Shown here: one piece after another, positions 1 to 10,325 of the stretch | Position numbering within the stretch: position 1 is the first letter of the stretch | Layout of the letters: the number at the start of each line of letters is the position of its first letter | NCBI GenBank assembly: GCA_024734495.1 | Contig: JALMQS010000102.1 | Coordinates: 8,202,986-8,266,985 of the forward strand | From: Forficula auricularia | Lineage: Eukaryota > Arthropoda > Insecta > Dermaptera > Forficulidae | Direction: 5' to 3' | DNA: 64,000 bases | Translations under genes and position numbers: made by a program | Notes under the pieces: model-generated | Told to the model about the DNA's origin: nothing | The model's database searches: none | Seen by the model: the letters and a program-made list of their open reading frames with translations, nothing else

Positions 1-1500
1 GCTAATAATGTTGATGATACTCCTTAGATCTTAGAATATATTTATTGGATTGCCACTAAAGGGGAAAGTTGACCAATAAATGTTCTCCTAGTGAGCTAGT
101 CCTTTGTCCTCTAATGTACCTAATGTTTTTAATATTTATGAAATATTTTTAGATACCTATAAATGGGTAGAAATTTGCCCTTTTTGAGTTATTATGTGAA
201 CAGACAGACAATCCAAAATCGACAAATCAATAACCGAAAAATTACTTATTCAAGTTAGGACACATCATAACCTCTATTTTCAGAGAAAACTCGAATTCGA
301 ATTTGTGTAGCCTACCTATACTTGTTTTCTTTTGGCCTATACCTACTATTGGTAAAAATCATAATACGATTATACATCTATTTGAGATATATATATCTAC
401 CTTATTAATAAAGCTATCTATCGCCAGGCAGCTGTGAACAATCTCCTGCTCTATAAAATATGTTTGTTATTCAACACTTCTAGCTGTTACTAATTTTCGT
501 ATAAATCAGTAAAATTAAAAAATACGAAGGATTATAGTAAATATAAGTATTTCTATTATTGTTCCTAAGCTCACATGGTTGTCCGAAACGGGCCTTATTC
601 GTCGTGGTTATTGACTGTACCGAAAGGAGGAATTTCAAGTAAAATGTAAACAATATACCAATAAAACAAAATTATTGCCAGAACAGTTTGCCATAAAATA
701 CTAATGAAGTAATAAACATTTTAAGAGCCTTCAAATTTCACAACATGTATAGCACAACAGAAGAAAATTCACAAAACATGTAGCATTTTGCATGCAAAGA
801 AAATATAGAGGTTTATAGACTTAAACACACAGACACACACTGGCATAAACCATGAATTCGATTTTCTTTTGTGATTACGAACTCTACGACGCCAGCAATG
901 GGAGGTTAATTTAAAAGAATGCTGTCTGAGAGAAGAAAAAGAACAAAAGGAACGTTTCGATTACAAAGAAATGTTTGGAATTTATTTATTTTTTTTATTT
1001 TTTTATTCTACTTGGCGAATAATATATAGTTCAGTGTGAGGAAGACTATCAGTGGCATTTGGTCAATTATATAAGTATCTATCTAGATTTCGAATTTATT
1101 AATTGGTAGTTTATTTGATTATTTCAGAAGTGTATTTATTTCTTCAGGTCGATTCTACGATGTGGTATATTTATCACTAAAAAATTTATAAAAAGCAAAC
1201 AACTTCTATTCACTTTTTTTGGAATTAAAATTTTAATGGCTTCATCCATCGCAATTGGAAAGGATTTCTAAAATAAGAAATATTGCGAACTAATTGGACG
1301 TTATGCCGTAAGATTTCTGCAAAATTCTTCTAGCTGAACTTCAATTACATAGTCTAAATCTGAATTCTCAACCTGAGATACTCGCATGAAGATTCCAATT
1401 GGTAAAAATGCTCCACGCAATGGGTAAATTAACTCATTAAAATAGAAACTAAAAATCATTAAATATTATATTTATATTATGAATATTGCATATTATTCCA
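1..1500. other. AT-rich intergenic sequence, nothing assigned
   Basis: No reading frame, tRNA-like box pair or convincing inverted repeat was recognised here. There is a short (AC)-rich run near 826-840 and poly-T runs near 985-1005. I see nothing that supports a gene or a named repeat family. Confidence 0.5.
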
Positions 1501-1529
1501 CAATAATTTTGTTTATTGGGCCTCCAAGA

Positions 1530-2455
1530 AGGCCGCCTCTTGCAAAGACAAAAGAAAGAGCATTAGACAAATTTATTTACACATCTTTCACACTTTCAGC
1601 TTCAAGAACAAATTAATTCAGAGCGGGTGGCTGAGAGAGCCAGGATTAATCCTGGCTCACATTTCACATTTGTTTTTTTTTTTGTTTTTTTATTCACAAA
1701 AAATAATCATACGCCACCCACTCTATATGTTCTTCTGCGAAAGTGTAAAAGTCGAGGAAAAGATCCCCCGAATCGCCCTATATCTCAAATCGTTTATTGT
1801 TTTTTGGGATATACCCAGGGCGACGAGGGACTCCACCGCTTTATGCCACCACACTCCCTTCCACGAGAGTGTGATGGCCTCAACCCTGACCGAGCCCGCC
1901 CCGACGCCAAATCGCTCCGCAATATTATCCACAAGACTGGAGTTCCCCCTATATTTTTCTATTTTGTTTCGGTAAGCAACACCCAGTTCTGCAAGCGCGG
2001 AGACGATCTGGACGTCCAAAACCCACACCACCCCCGCCGCATCCTTTGCCACGATGTCTGGCTTTCTATTGCCCGCCGAGCTGGAGTACAAGTACTCCAA
2101 CTCGACACGCATTCCTTTTTTGATCAAATCGTCGGCCAGACATCGTACCACAGCGTCATGCATCTTAACCCGCCTATCCGCGGTCCTATCATAACATTGG
2201 ATGATGTGCGCCGTTGTCTCAGTTCGTCTACACCCAGCCCGGCACATCGGGGACCCCTCCGGCCGTCGTCCCCTGCTGGTTCTTACGCCTGAAGGAAGGG
2301 ACCCCGATCTAAGCCTACAAAATTCTATAAATATATTGTTCTTAATAACTCCTGGACGCAGCATCCAATTAAAGAGCACTTTGCTCCCGCGCACATCTCC
2401 AAATCCCGGCCATCTACGCTACCGTATAGTGAACTCTTTATGGTTTAATTTATAA
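1530..2455 (-). mobile_element. R2-like non-LTR retrotransposon, 5'-truncated 3' fragment
   Basis: The minus strand carries the C-terminal part of a LINE with a restriction-like endonuclease, so this is a 5'-truncated copy lacking the reverse transcriptase. The coding part is given separately. R2-like coding signal (SSLYGSVDGRDLEM) can be followed upstream to about 2450 in a different frame, which implies a frameshift near 2385. The lower-coordinate side (about 1530-1720) would be the 3' UTR; it includes the small hairpin GGCCTCCAAGAAGGCC near 1518 and T-rich runs at 1672-1692, but no clean tail or target-site duplication was identified. No 28S rDNA sequence is recognisable next to it, although classical R2 sits in 28S genes. 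Boundaries are approximate. Confidence 0.6.
1723..2394 (-). pseudogene. R2-like LINE C-terminus: zinc knuckle plus restriction-like endonuclease
   Basis: This reading frame of about 223 residues matches the C-terminal layout of R2-clade retrotransposon proteins. A cysteine-histidine cluster C51-x3-C55-x7-H63-x3-C67 follows a basic TSRGRR segment. A PD-(D/E)xK-type nuclease signature then appears: RKPDIV (P112, D113), 13 residues, and the VVWVLDVQIV strand with D127, followed by a lysine-rich YRNKIEKYR segment. In the family this enzyme nicks the genomic target so that the RT can prime from it. The frame is open through the nuclease, but an in-frame stop lies about eight codons upstream and the RT is missing, so I call it a fragment and not a working gene. 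The listed start is a GTG and is only the first usable codon. The clade call is strong; membership of R2 itself as opposed to a neighbouring R2-clade lineage is uncertain. Confidence 0.7.
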
Positions 2456-2486
2456 ATGTATTTTTATTTTTTAACTTCTTACCTAG

Positions 2487-2660
2487 GGGAGTCGGGTAGC
2501 AGCGCGTGTTAGAACTACCACTTCTGCACCGTCTTGATGACTATGTTGGAGCAAGAGGCCCAAGTTCACGCCTTGCTCGTGGCAAAATAAAAAATTTGCC
2601 CTTCAAAAACCCGGGTCCCTCACTAACACAACTAACCAATGAAAATGTTTTAGCCTCGTA
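2487..2660 (+). repeat. Decayed tRNA-derived SINE
   Basis: The segment starts GGGAGTCGGG and contains GGGTCCCTCACTAAC about 120 bases later. Both match the head and body of the better-preserved SINE on the minus strand at 59445-59665. The RNA polymerase III boxes are eroded. Confidence 0.5.
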
Positions 2661-3071
2661 ACCACTCTATAAATATGAACAGTGCTAAAATTTTAGGTTA
2701 TGTTTTTTTAACGTGACTACTTTTTACACTACTATATTCTCTTTATGAATGAATCGTTTTCAAGCCATTGATATTATATCCCCTCCACTAAAAATAATCG
2801 CCTAAATAAGTTGTTTTTTTATAAAAACTACGAGGTAAATAATTTCAATTTTTTTTTTAAGTTGCTCCGAATATATTATTCTAAGAAATATTAGTTTTCA
2901 TCAAGATGGTGAAAGTCCTTCAATGAAAAAAATAAAATAATGATCATTTACCCACCCTTTGCCAATTTACTAAATGTAAAAAATTTCATTTTTAATTTCA
3001 ATTATTTTATGTTTGGTGTGGTAAATCATTTTCAAATTTTAACAGTGTGTTTATTATGCTTTTAATGACTT

Positions 3072-3491
3072 AGTACCTGGAGGCACTGAGCGATGCTCGG
3101 TAACCCCTGACCCCCACACCCCCTCCCGAAACCATAAACCTCGCCCCCAACACTGAACCCCCACTCATAGTTCTTTGGTCAAATGGTAGAGTATCGGCTT
3201 CATATGCAAGAGGTCCCAGGTTCTAATACGACTTGCGCCGAATCATTTTTTTTATTGAGATTTTCATCTATCAATAATTACTTTAATTAAGAAAAAATCA
3301 ATTAAGATGAATTTTGATGAGGTCCAGACCTAGCCAGATCGTTTTTTCATCTTCAAAACTTAATAGATTTTGTTTCATCAAAATCGGTAGGGCCGTTTTC
3401 AAAATAGAACCAAGCTACAAATAAATATATATATATAAATAAATATATAAATAAATAAATATACAATTTTTGCTCGTTTAATAAGAGTAGA
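3072..3491 (-). mobile_element. Helitron-like non-autonomous element, family 2, copy a
   Basis: Read on the minus strand it begins TCTACTCTTATTAAACGAGC after an A, and ends with a subterminal hairpin (GTTACCGAGC ATC GCTCAGTG) followed by CCTCCAGGTACT. Copy b on the + strand at 13727-14496 has the same two ends, and both share the segment about a GTTCTATTTTGAAAACGG-like core. A TC 5' end after A and a hairpin just inside the 3' end are the Helitron pattern. The 3' terminus does not show a canonical CTRR, so the superfamily call is inference. Confidence 0.5.
3165..3240 (+). repeat. tRNA-like segment with A and B boxes inside a Helitron-like element
   Basis: TTTGGTCAAATGGTAGAG resembles an A box and AGGTTCTAATAC a B box about 35 bases later; a CAT-containing anticodon-like stretch lies between. 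No acceptor stem pairs, so it is a tRNA-derived repeat head and not a tRNA gene. The sister element at 13727-14496 lacks it, which suggests a separate insertion or a chimeric element. Confidence 0.4.
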
Positions 3492-3559
3492 TATTCCAAG
3501 TTTCAAAGATTTCTTGAATTTTTGCATTTGTGAAAGAACTACTTTAGATCATGATCCAT

Positions 3560-3990
3560 TGATATGATTTTAAATAAGTCTAATTCTTCTTTATTTTGGT
3601 AGCCAATTGTTTATCAATCATGAAAAGGTCAGAAACCGCAGACATTGATAACTATTTTCCAATTAGTCGGCTTAAATCTCCTCACTTTATCAATCTAAAT
3701 AAATCTGCCATCTTGCCAGCTTATGGCTAGCATTGAAGTGGAAACAAGGAAATGTTTCCATGGCTGGACCCACCTGAAGAGTCTTTCGCTTCAGATGAAC
3801 CCGTCTCTTTGTGTTGCTGTTGTTGTTTGGGTGTTCCGACTGAACTTGACCTTGTTTCCACCTACCGGCCTTTCCCTTTTCATCTGCTGCTCTCGTTCAA
3901 TTGGAAAACGTCCATTAAATTATTGTCTAACACGGAATAAATTTCACGATCCGATCACCATCTCATTGATTCATCAAAGATAAATTCTTA
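3560..3990. other. Higher-complexity, apparently single-copy sequence
   Basis: This stretch has a more balanced composition than its surroundings and no match to other parts of the window. Two overlapping + frames (about 86 and 62 codons) are open but show no recognisable domain. It could be conserved non-coding DNA; that is only a guess. Confidence 0.25.
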
Positions 3991-4019
3991 ATTAGCATTA
4001 TTTCGCATATTTATTTCTA

Positions 4020-4075
4020 AGGAGAAATCAATAAGGTTGTCCTCTGCTTGATGTAAATAAACACATATACCTATA
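4020..4075 (+). repeat. Solo end of the 25.7-26.1 kb palindrome family
   Basis: GGTTGTCCTCTGCTTGATG followed by TAAATAAACA is nearly identical to the outer arm of the palindrome at 25698-26135 and to remnants at 19556-19590 and 26190-26215. Only the end is present. Confidence 0.5.
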
Positions 4076-4080
4076 TAAAT

Positions 4081-4949
4081 ATACGAGCTGCTCCAGGCGT
4101 GCCTTCGGCACGGCCTCTACAGCTCGGCCCTCCAGAGCAGGTGGCCCTGGGGGGCAGCGTCTCGGCATGTGATTATTAGGTCTCCAAAATTCTATAAATT
4201 CTATAGATTGCCCCCATTCACATTTTGGGAGGTTGAAATTATTTTTTAGATATTTGCAAATATTTAGATATTTGCAAATAAATAACTCTCAGTTTTCTAA
4301 AGAGTAAATGTACAAAAAAACTAAAAATTTCTATATTTTACCCCCCCCCCCTTCGCCCCCATACAGTCAATTTTGATAGTTGATTTTTACAGGAATAGTT
4401 TCTTAAAGTAATAAAGAATAACTCTACAAAATTTGATCAAGATCGGAGAGAGGTTAAATTTTTGCCCCAACTCACATTTTGGATAGTTGGGAGTCTAATT
4501 TCAAAAAATCATGGAAGTACTTTTTAGATATTTGTATTTAGAATTTTATTAAGTAAAAATCAAGTAGATATCTTATCGTTCTTAATTGAAAATGCAAAAT
4601 TAGTGTAAACACATTGCAAAGATATTTTGCCCCTTTTGACCCCTTTAAAGGCCGAATTTCAAAAAATCCTGGAATCAGTTTTTAGATATTTTAATTTAGT
4701 ATTTTTATAAGTAAAAATCAAGTAGATATTTTATGGTCCTTAAGAGATATCGCATAATCAGTGAAAACACTCTTTGCCCCCTTTGACCCCCTTAGGAGTC
4801 GAATTTCGAAAAATCCTTTCTTAGTGAGCCCCGATGTCATAGATGTAAAATACTCTCCAAATTTCATGTTTCTATGTCCAGTGGTTCTGGCTGTTTTGAT
4901 GATGAGTGAGTGAGTGAGTGTATTGGCCAAAGAATTTTATAAATATAGA
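4081..4949 (-). mobile_element. Helitron-like non-autonomous element, family 1, copy a
   Basis: Read on the minus strand it starts TCTATATTTATAAAATTC directly after A, continues through a (GAGT)-rich region and ends in a strong nested palindrome: CGAGCTG ... CGTGCC GAA GGCACG ... CAGCTCG, then TAT. A second copy with the same 3' end lies at 24880-25597. The TC start, insertion after A and the subterminal hairpin fit Helitrons. It is non-autonomous: no Rep-helicase frame. A 70-codon minus frame at 4718-4930 falls inside the repetitive 5' end and is not taken as a gene. Confidence 0.65.
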
Positions 4950-5470
4950 TTATCAAAGCGCACAGCGTGCGCAAGCCAAGTTCGAGCATTGACTTGGCCG
5001 TACACCTGTACGCTATTTACACGAACCATTTCGGGCCAATTTCGACCCCCCTGCAGCTGAGAATCCAATTGAGATAAAGAGCTGAAATTATGTAAAACAT
5101 GTAATTATGTAATCCCACTTGAGGAGAGTACCAAATTTCAATAATATAGCTTAAATTGATTCTGAGATATGGACCTGAGAAAATAGAAAATTTTGGTACT
5201 CACTTCCAATCATTCCAGCATCATGAAATTTCGCCTGCTAGTAGAGTTTAGGAGACAAACAAAGGAAAAAATTCCAAAAATCCAAGCTTTCTATCTTTCA
5301 ACCCCTTCAAAATGAAAATTCTACTCCGTTCGTCCAAAATCAACCCAATTTTGTTTACATATTCTGTGGGCCGCCAGGAGGCTAGAAATGCAAAAACTAA
5401 CCACCAAAAATAAAAATTCTAGCCCTTTGGACCAACTGGCTTTCTCATAGCTTACAAAAAACAGAGAAAT
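4950..5470. repeat. Old repeat-derived sequence with a single 118-bp-type unit
   Basis: 5330-5450 contains one copy of the same unit that is tandemly repeated at 6480-6960 and 11290-11700 (core GAGGCTAGAAATGCAAAAAC followed by TAACCACC). The rest (4960-5300) is TE-like but unassigned. Confidence 0.4.
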
Positions 5471-5472
5471 CC

Positions 5473-5680
5473 CTACCAAAACATTATGTGAAAAAACAGG
5501 CCATGTTCGAAAAAGTAGTGCAATCTAGTACGTAGCCAAGTTTAATTTGCCAAGAATAATTAAGTTGAGAGATCTACTATTTTCTCAACTTAATTATTCT
5601 TGGTGAACTTAACTTACCTACACACTAGATTTCACTACTTTTTCGAATTTGGCCTGTTTTTCGCATAATGTTTTGGTTGG
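5473..5680. repeat. Palindromic (foldback) element, about 208 bp
   Basis: Left and right arms are about 98 bp each, from CTACCAAAACATTATG to its complement. The innermost 20 bp (CCAAGAATAATTAAGTTGAG at 5550 and its exact complement at 5584) are perfect and separated by 14 bases. The outer arms have diverged by a few substitutions and small indels. Confidence 0.8.
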
Positions 5681-5699
5681 GATAAAAGGAATAAACTGA

Positions 5700-5984
5700 T
5701 CCTCTTAAATTTACTATACTCCTGCCCCCTCCCTCCTCCTCCTCCCTCCTCCTCCTCTCATATATTTAATATTTTTTTAAAAGCTTCGAACCACAAGCAC
5801 TTAATCAATTAAAAAAAATTTCCACCAAATTTTAGTTACTTAAAGAATTTGAATTTAATATTAGAATTCTTAATTTTGGCCTTATTAGTAATTGATAATA
5901 TCTAATTTTAAATATTTGACTCTAAACTAAATAGCTTCCTAGTATTTTTGTTTGAAAATTGTATCATTTTAATTATTTCTCCCC
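5700..5984. other. Pyrimidine tract and AT-rich spacer
   Basis: A CCT/CTC-rich tract lies at 5722-5757. The remainder is AT-rich with nothing recognisable. Confidence 0.4.
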
Positions 5985-6245
5985 ACTCGGTTCCCATTTG
6001 TCTCTTCTTTCAGTGATAGCAACAATATTACAATATTTTCCAACATTATACCATAAGTGTACTTGGTTATCTTATGTTATAATGTTGGAAAATTGTTGCT
6101 ATCACTGAAAGGAGAGCAATAGGAACCGAGTTTTATTCACCCATCAATAACTATTCAATATCCTGAAGAAGGAGAGAAAAAATCTCCGAAACGTCAGAAA
6201 TTGAATAAAATTTAAATGATTTATGGACTGCCTTTCATTATAACC
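5985..6245 (+). mobile_element. Inverted-repeat element carrying a hammerhead-like core
   Basis: Arms at about 5985-6055 and 6068-6132 (ACTCGGTTCC ... GGAACCGAGT, with CAGTGATAGCAACAAT inside) form a palindrome. It is followed by a segment ending CTTTCATTATAACC that is shared with the TIR element at 52723-52992, where that sequence is a terminal inverted repeat. This copy lacks the matching left TIR, so it is a related or rearranged version. Confidence 0.6.
6152..6207 (+). ncRNA. Hammerhead ribozyme-like motif A
   Basis: CTGAAGA (6163-6169) fits the CUGANGA core. Stem II pairs GGAGA (6171-6175) with TCTCC (6183-6187) and is followed at once by GAAA (6188-6191). ACGT, a self-complementary tetramer, then C gives a GUC cleavage site. 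TATTCAAT (6152-6159) pairs with ATTGAATA (6200-6207) as distal stem I; proximal stem I is weak. Stem III would be only ACGU, so activity would probably need dimerisation, as proposed for short-stem-III hammerheads. Confidence 0.55.
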
Positions 6246-6381
6246 TACTTAGTAATAATAATAGTAATTAATAAAATTTAAAAAAATTAACTCAGAAATT
6301 TTTTTTTCAGTTTCTTCTGATGATGGCGACAACTGTAACCTTCTTCTGACGTTAGTTATTATTAAATATAAATAAATAAAT

Positions 6382-7316
6382 AAGCTGACGTGTTCTGATG
6401 TGGCCATCCACTTGAATTTACCATACAACCTGGTCCCTCACTTATATTTAATATTTAATAAAATTATTTATGATCATATAGGGGGGGGGGGGTTAGCTTT
6501 TGCATTTTTAGACTCTTGGGACCCACTGATTATGTATACAAAATTTGGTAAATGGGAAAGATTTTAATTTTTTGACCCCCCCCCCCTCCCCCATTTCGGG
6601 CGGTTAGTTTTGCATTTTTAGACTTCTTGGGACCCACTGATTATGTATACAAAATTTGATTTAGTTTGGTAAATGGCCAAGATTTTCATTTTTGACCCTC
6701 TCCCCTCCATTTCGGGCGGTTAGTTTTTTCATTTTTAGACTTCTGGAGACCCACTGATTATGTATACAAAATTTGGTTGAGTTTGGTAAATGGCCAAGAT
6801 TTTCATTTTTTGACCCTCGCCCCCCCCCCCCCATTTTGGGCGGTTAGATTTTGCATTTTTGGACTTCTGGGGGTCCACTGATTATGTATACAAAATTTGG
6901 TTGAGTTTTCTCAAACAACCTAGATTTTTAATTTTTAACCCCCCCTCCGGCCCCCCTTAATTTTGGGTCGATATGCACCAAAATCTAATCAGCTCTTAAT
7001 CTCAATGGACCAAAACTACGTGTGAAATTTGGTTTCGATATTCACACTAGTTTTTGAGCTAGCTCGTCCACAAATTTGGTAACGCACAGACTAACTAACT
7101 AACAGACATTTTGACAAAACAATTATTATCTCGAAAAATATAATTTTTTCGATGTTCACTTATTAGAGCTTTTTTGTAGACCGAAATGCCATGGTTTCGC
7201 TCAATTTTTTTAATCGAAATAGTTTAAGCCGTTTTTTAGATATTTTGAAAAAAAGAAGGAAAAAAACACTTTTTTCATGCACGATTACAATACTTGACCA
7301 TACCCTGTATGGTAAA
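6382..7316 (+). repeat. Repeat family X, fullest copy
   Basis: It starts TAAGCTGACGTGTTCTGATG and ends with the small hairpin CCATACCCTGTATGG followed by TAAAATAA. A minus-strand copy with the same outer start lies at 49084-49625, and the 3' part recurs at 19690-20105. The middle is a tandem array (separate entry). The text of ACAGACTAACTAACTAACAG followed by ACATTTTGAC is typical of non-autonomous arthropod transposons, but the superfamily is not assigned. Confidence 0.6.
6480..6960 (+). repeat. Tandem array of about four 118-bp units
   Basis: Units begin near 6490, 6600, 6718 and 6840. Each has GGGCGGTTAG, TTTTGCATTTTTAGAC, GACCCACTGATTATGTATAC and AAAATTTGGT, and each ends in a poly-C-rich GACCCCC block. 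The units differ by small indels, mostly in the C tract. Confidence 0.75.
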
Positions 7317-7563
7317 ATAATATAACGTATCATAACATTATTGATAATAATAATTAAACAAATGTTTCAAAAAATTTAATAAATTTGATGGAATTTTTTT
7401 ATTTTCAAGACACAGTTCAGTTTTCTTAAATTTTGTGAAGACTTAAAAGCAAATTTTATTATTATAGAGTAGTAATGTGTGAAATTTCAATAAACAAATA
7501 AAGTAAAAAATCTATATAATTTTATTTGTTAGAGACTATATAATTTTTCAAAGTCTTAGCTTA

Positions 7564-8855
7564 GGGGCCATCCATAAATTACGCACACGAAGTTCATGAT
7601 TTTTGGACCCCCCCCCCCCCGTCATTACACAGAGGTGGTCACATTTGTGTGACCCTCCTCCCTGGTTTGACGTCACATATTTTGCAATTTTAAATTTAGA
7701 AATTAATAAATTAAAACAGGACGTCCAATATTATTTACATATTTCTATTTAAAACACTAGCGTCCAGTCCATGGATGCTGTGGATGCGGCATATCCCTAA
7801 AATTTCAAACATTTGAGTATTTTCATAAATACATATATGGCATAAGATGAATTTCAAAATTTCAGAAGGATCTTTAAATTTCCAAATTATTATCCGTTAT
7901 TTCAAATATTTCTATAAAAAACATTTTTTGTTTTGAAAAGTATATTGGCTCTCGAAATGAAATAAAACTGTTGCATAGTTTCAAGGGGCAATTAAAATGA
8001 ATGATTTTCCGAAGTTTTAGTCGAATAAAAATTGTTCTCACTGAGCAACTATTATTATAAAAAGTCGGTTAAAAAGAGAATCTTTGGACTAATCCATTTG
8101 TGACAACTCTCAATATCTAAGGTCTGGTAGGCTAGTGGTTAGCTTTCTAACCAAGTGGACCCGGGTTCGAATCCGACGACTCGAGTCATCCGGCTAAAAC
8201 CTGACCCCCCCCGCGGAGGGGGGGTAGAGACAAATTTAAAAAATAAAATAATTAGTAATTAGTATAAAAATCGGAAATAACTAAGAATGTAATAGATAAT
8301 AAGTCATAGCTTGGTAGAATTAATTTCTCACTGCTATCCTCACTCACACAAAGCAGTATCCATTTGGGCGAAGGTCCAAAAATATATCTATTGTTAAATT
8401 TGAAAAATAACGAAAATAAGGCCGTATTCGATGAAATTTGCAAAAAAAGCAAAAATTTAAATAAAATTTCAAAAACTGATTGTAGTTTTTCGGACAGCAT
8501 CCCCTGGTTGAAAAGTCACTGATTTAAAATATTTTTTTCATAAAATCAATATTAAATCAAGCATTTTAGAAATTTTACAAAACATAACAAATCAAATTAA
8601 ATTTTATATTGGCTGGCAAAATGGGTTTTTGACCGATACCAATAAATAAAAAAAAAAATTAAATGAACGATACTATATTTATTATCTTGGGTCAATGTAC
8701 ATTTTAAAGTTTTTCGAGTTGAGTTTTAATACTTTAGATTTATCACATGTGACGCCACGAAGCTTATGACTCGTCCCTCTCCCCTTGTTACACGATGTCA
8801 CACTTTGTTGACCCCCCCCTCCCCTTAACGTGTGACGTAATTTGTGGATGGCCCC
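7564..8855. mobile_element. TIR DNA transposon remnant with TTA duplication (PIF/Harbinger-like?)
   Basis: Termini are GGGGCCATCCATAAATTACG and CGTAATTTGTGGATGGCCCC, about 27 bp of TIR counting CACACG inward. Both sides are flanked by TTA (7561-7563 and 8856-8858). A 3-bp TTA duplication with GGG termini fits PIF/Harbinger, but this TIR is widespread in insects and I do not assign it firmly. No transposase frame is present. The interior 7765-8520 is related to 14585-15400. A SINE is inserted at about 8113-8230. Confidence 0.65.
8113..8230 (+). repeat. tRNA-derived SINE inserted in the TIR element
   Basis: TAGGCTAGTGGTT (8128-8140) is an A box and GGGTTCGAATCC (8163-8174) a B box, 22 bases apart, as in tRNA genes. 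A C-rich and G-rich stretch (CCCCCCCCGCGGAGGGGGGG) and an A-rich tail follow. The paralogous sequence at 14585-15400 reads straight through without it, which confirms the insertion. Confidence 0.7.
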
Positions 8856-8869
8856 TTACATCTTCAGTC

Positions 8870-9390
8870 TATTTTATAAACATTTCATATGGGAACAAAT
8901 ACTCAAACTAATGAAGATTCGTTTCTATATATATATGTATGTATGTATATAATTATGCAACAAAAATAGGACACCCAACCTCTGTGAATTACATTTAAAA
9001 ATCAACAGCTTTGCTAATTTTGACCAAAAAATCTTTTCATTTTATAATTTTTGTATATGAATAAAATCTATTAAACTTAATTGAAGAATGAGATGTTTTT
9101 AGTGATCATTTTAAAAAACTTAAATTTATATTTACCTACTACGGAAGATTGTCTGCTTGTGATGACCAAACCACTTAGTAAATGAATATAAATAAATTTA
9201 AAATAATTTATCTATATTGTTAAATTTATTTTAATAGTGAGATCAGTGCTGTAGTGGAGGGTATAAGGCGGTAAACGGCGTATATCATGTCGTTTGATCT
9301 GAGCAAATAGCGTATACCTACCCTGTTCTAATCACATAAATAATTTAAATTTTTTCAATTTGCTTTTAAAATGATAATTAAAAAAAAAAT
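8870..9390. other. AT-rich spacer
   Basis: Short microsatellite (TATG/TA)n at 8925-8950. Nothing else recognised. Confidence 0.4.
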
Positions 9391-9395
9391 ACCCA

Positions 9396-9640
9396 ACTAA
9401 AACATTTTATTTTTAAAATTATTGGATAAAAAATACTTGGTAGGTTTCACATTAAGATATAAAAATAAAACGAATTTATTTTTGGAGAATCTTTAATTTC
9501 GATATATATATTTCGGGTGACTAACCCATCTTCAGGAGAAACAGAAAGTAAATCACCAACATTTTTTATCTAATAATTTAAAAAATGTTTCACCAAGTAC
9601 CAACATCAAATTCCTTAAAAACTACATTTTATTTTATTAT
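9396..9640 (-). mobile_element. Hammerhead-bearing element, Penelope-associated family D, copy a
   Basis: On the minus strand the order is GTTGGTACTTGGTGAAACAT, AAATTATTAGATAAAAAATG, the hammerhead core, then AATGTGAAACC and CCAAGTATTT. The + strand copy at 63428-63650 has the same order. The repeated AATTATT(A/G)GATAAAAAAT blocks lie in opposite orientation at the two sides. No coding sequence is left. Confidence 0.6.
9488..9552 (-). ncRNA. Hammerhead ribozyme-like motif C
   Basis: Minus strand: CTGAAGA (complement of 9529-9535), one extra T, stem II GGGT/ACCC around TAGTC, GAAA, then an AT-alternating stem III (TATATATAT) and C. Proximal stem I pairs GA with TC and the distal part AAAG with CTTT. 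The extra U between the CUGANGA box and stem II departs from the strict consensus but recurs in the other copies. Confidence 0.5.
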
Positions 9641-9689
9641 TTAAATATACTTACCCTCTGATTTTTACAATCCATATAGAATATACATT

Positions 9690-10325
9690 AGGCTGGTCCT
9701 TATTTTGGGTATTTTCGAATTTTTATGCGGACAAGGGTTCGAAATAAATAATAAAAAAAAAAATATCCCCCAAGTTTCAAGTCTCTATCTCAATTATAAC
9801 CTGTGCCTCCTGCGATGTAAGTTTCTCATCTAAATAACAAGGGGTTTTTGACATTAACATATCAATTTTTTATTCTGACTAAAGTAATGGTTAAAAAAAT
9901 TTGAAACTCTGTAAGGCCTTATCCTTATAATACTAGCTATCCATCAGAATTATTACAGGTTTTTAGCTATTATAATTTTGGACTTATAGCTAGATAATAT
10001 ACTGTTATATCTTAGTGTTACTAAGTTATGGACTCCAAAATTATAATGGCTAAAAATCTAAAAATTCTGAGAGATAGCTACTATTATAAGAAAAAAGTCT
10101 ACAGAGTTTCAAATTTTTTGAACCATTACTTTACCCCAAATAAAAAATTGATATCTTATGCCAAAAACCCCTTGTTATTTAGATGAGATTCTTACATTGC
10201 TGGGGGCACCTGTTATAATTGAGATAGAGACTTGAAACATGGGGGATATATTTTAAAAAATTTTTTAACCATATGAGCCCTTGTCCGCGTAAAAATTTGA
10301 AAATACCCAAAATAAGGATCACCCT
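9690..10325. mobile_element. 636-bp foldback/TIR element with 10-bp flanking duplication
   Basis: Two arms of about 290-300 bp (AGGCTGGTCCTTATTTTGGG ... CCCAAAATAAGGATCACCCT) face each other around a spacer of about 50 bp near 10010. The direct repeat AATATACATT flanks both ends exactly (9680-9689 and 10326-10335). Part of the 10 bp could belong to the TIR, since TTAGG/CCTAA also pair. Arms differ at scattered positions. There is no protein frame; a 76-codon minus frame in the right arm is a by-product. Confidence 0.8.

Noticed and set aside
1627..2292. A 221-codon + frame, the longest on that strand
   Set aside because: It lies antisense to the R2-like endonuclease, whose motifs are clear; the + frame is a shadow.
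3165..3240. Possible tRNA gene (Met-like)
   Set aside because: No acceptor stem, weak anticodon stem, and it lies inside a repeat.
4718..4930. A 70-codon minus frame
   Set aside because: It is the repetitive 5' part of a Helitron-like element and recurs with it elsewhere; not a host gene.
8113..8190. Possible tRNA gene
   Set aside because: Good A and B boxes but no acceptor-stem pairing, and it continues into a SINE body with an A-rich tail.
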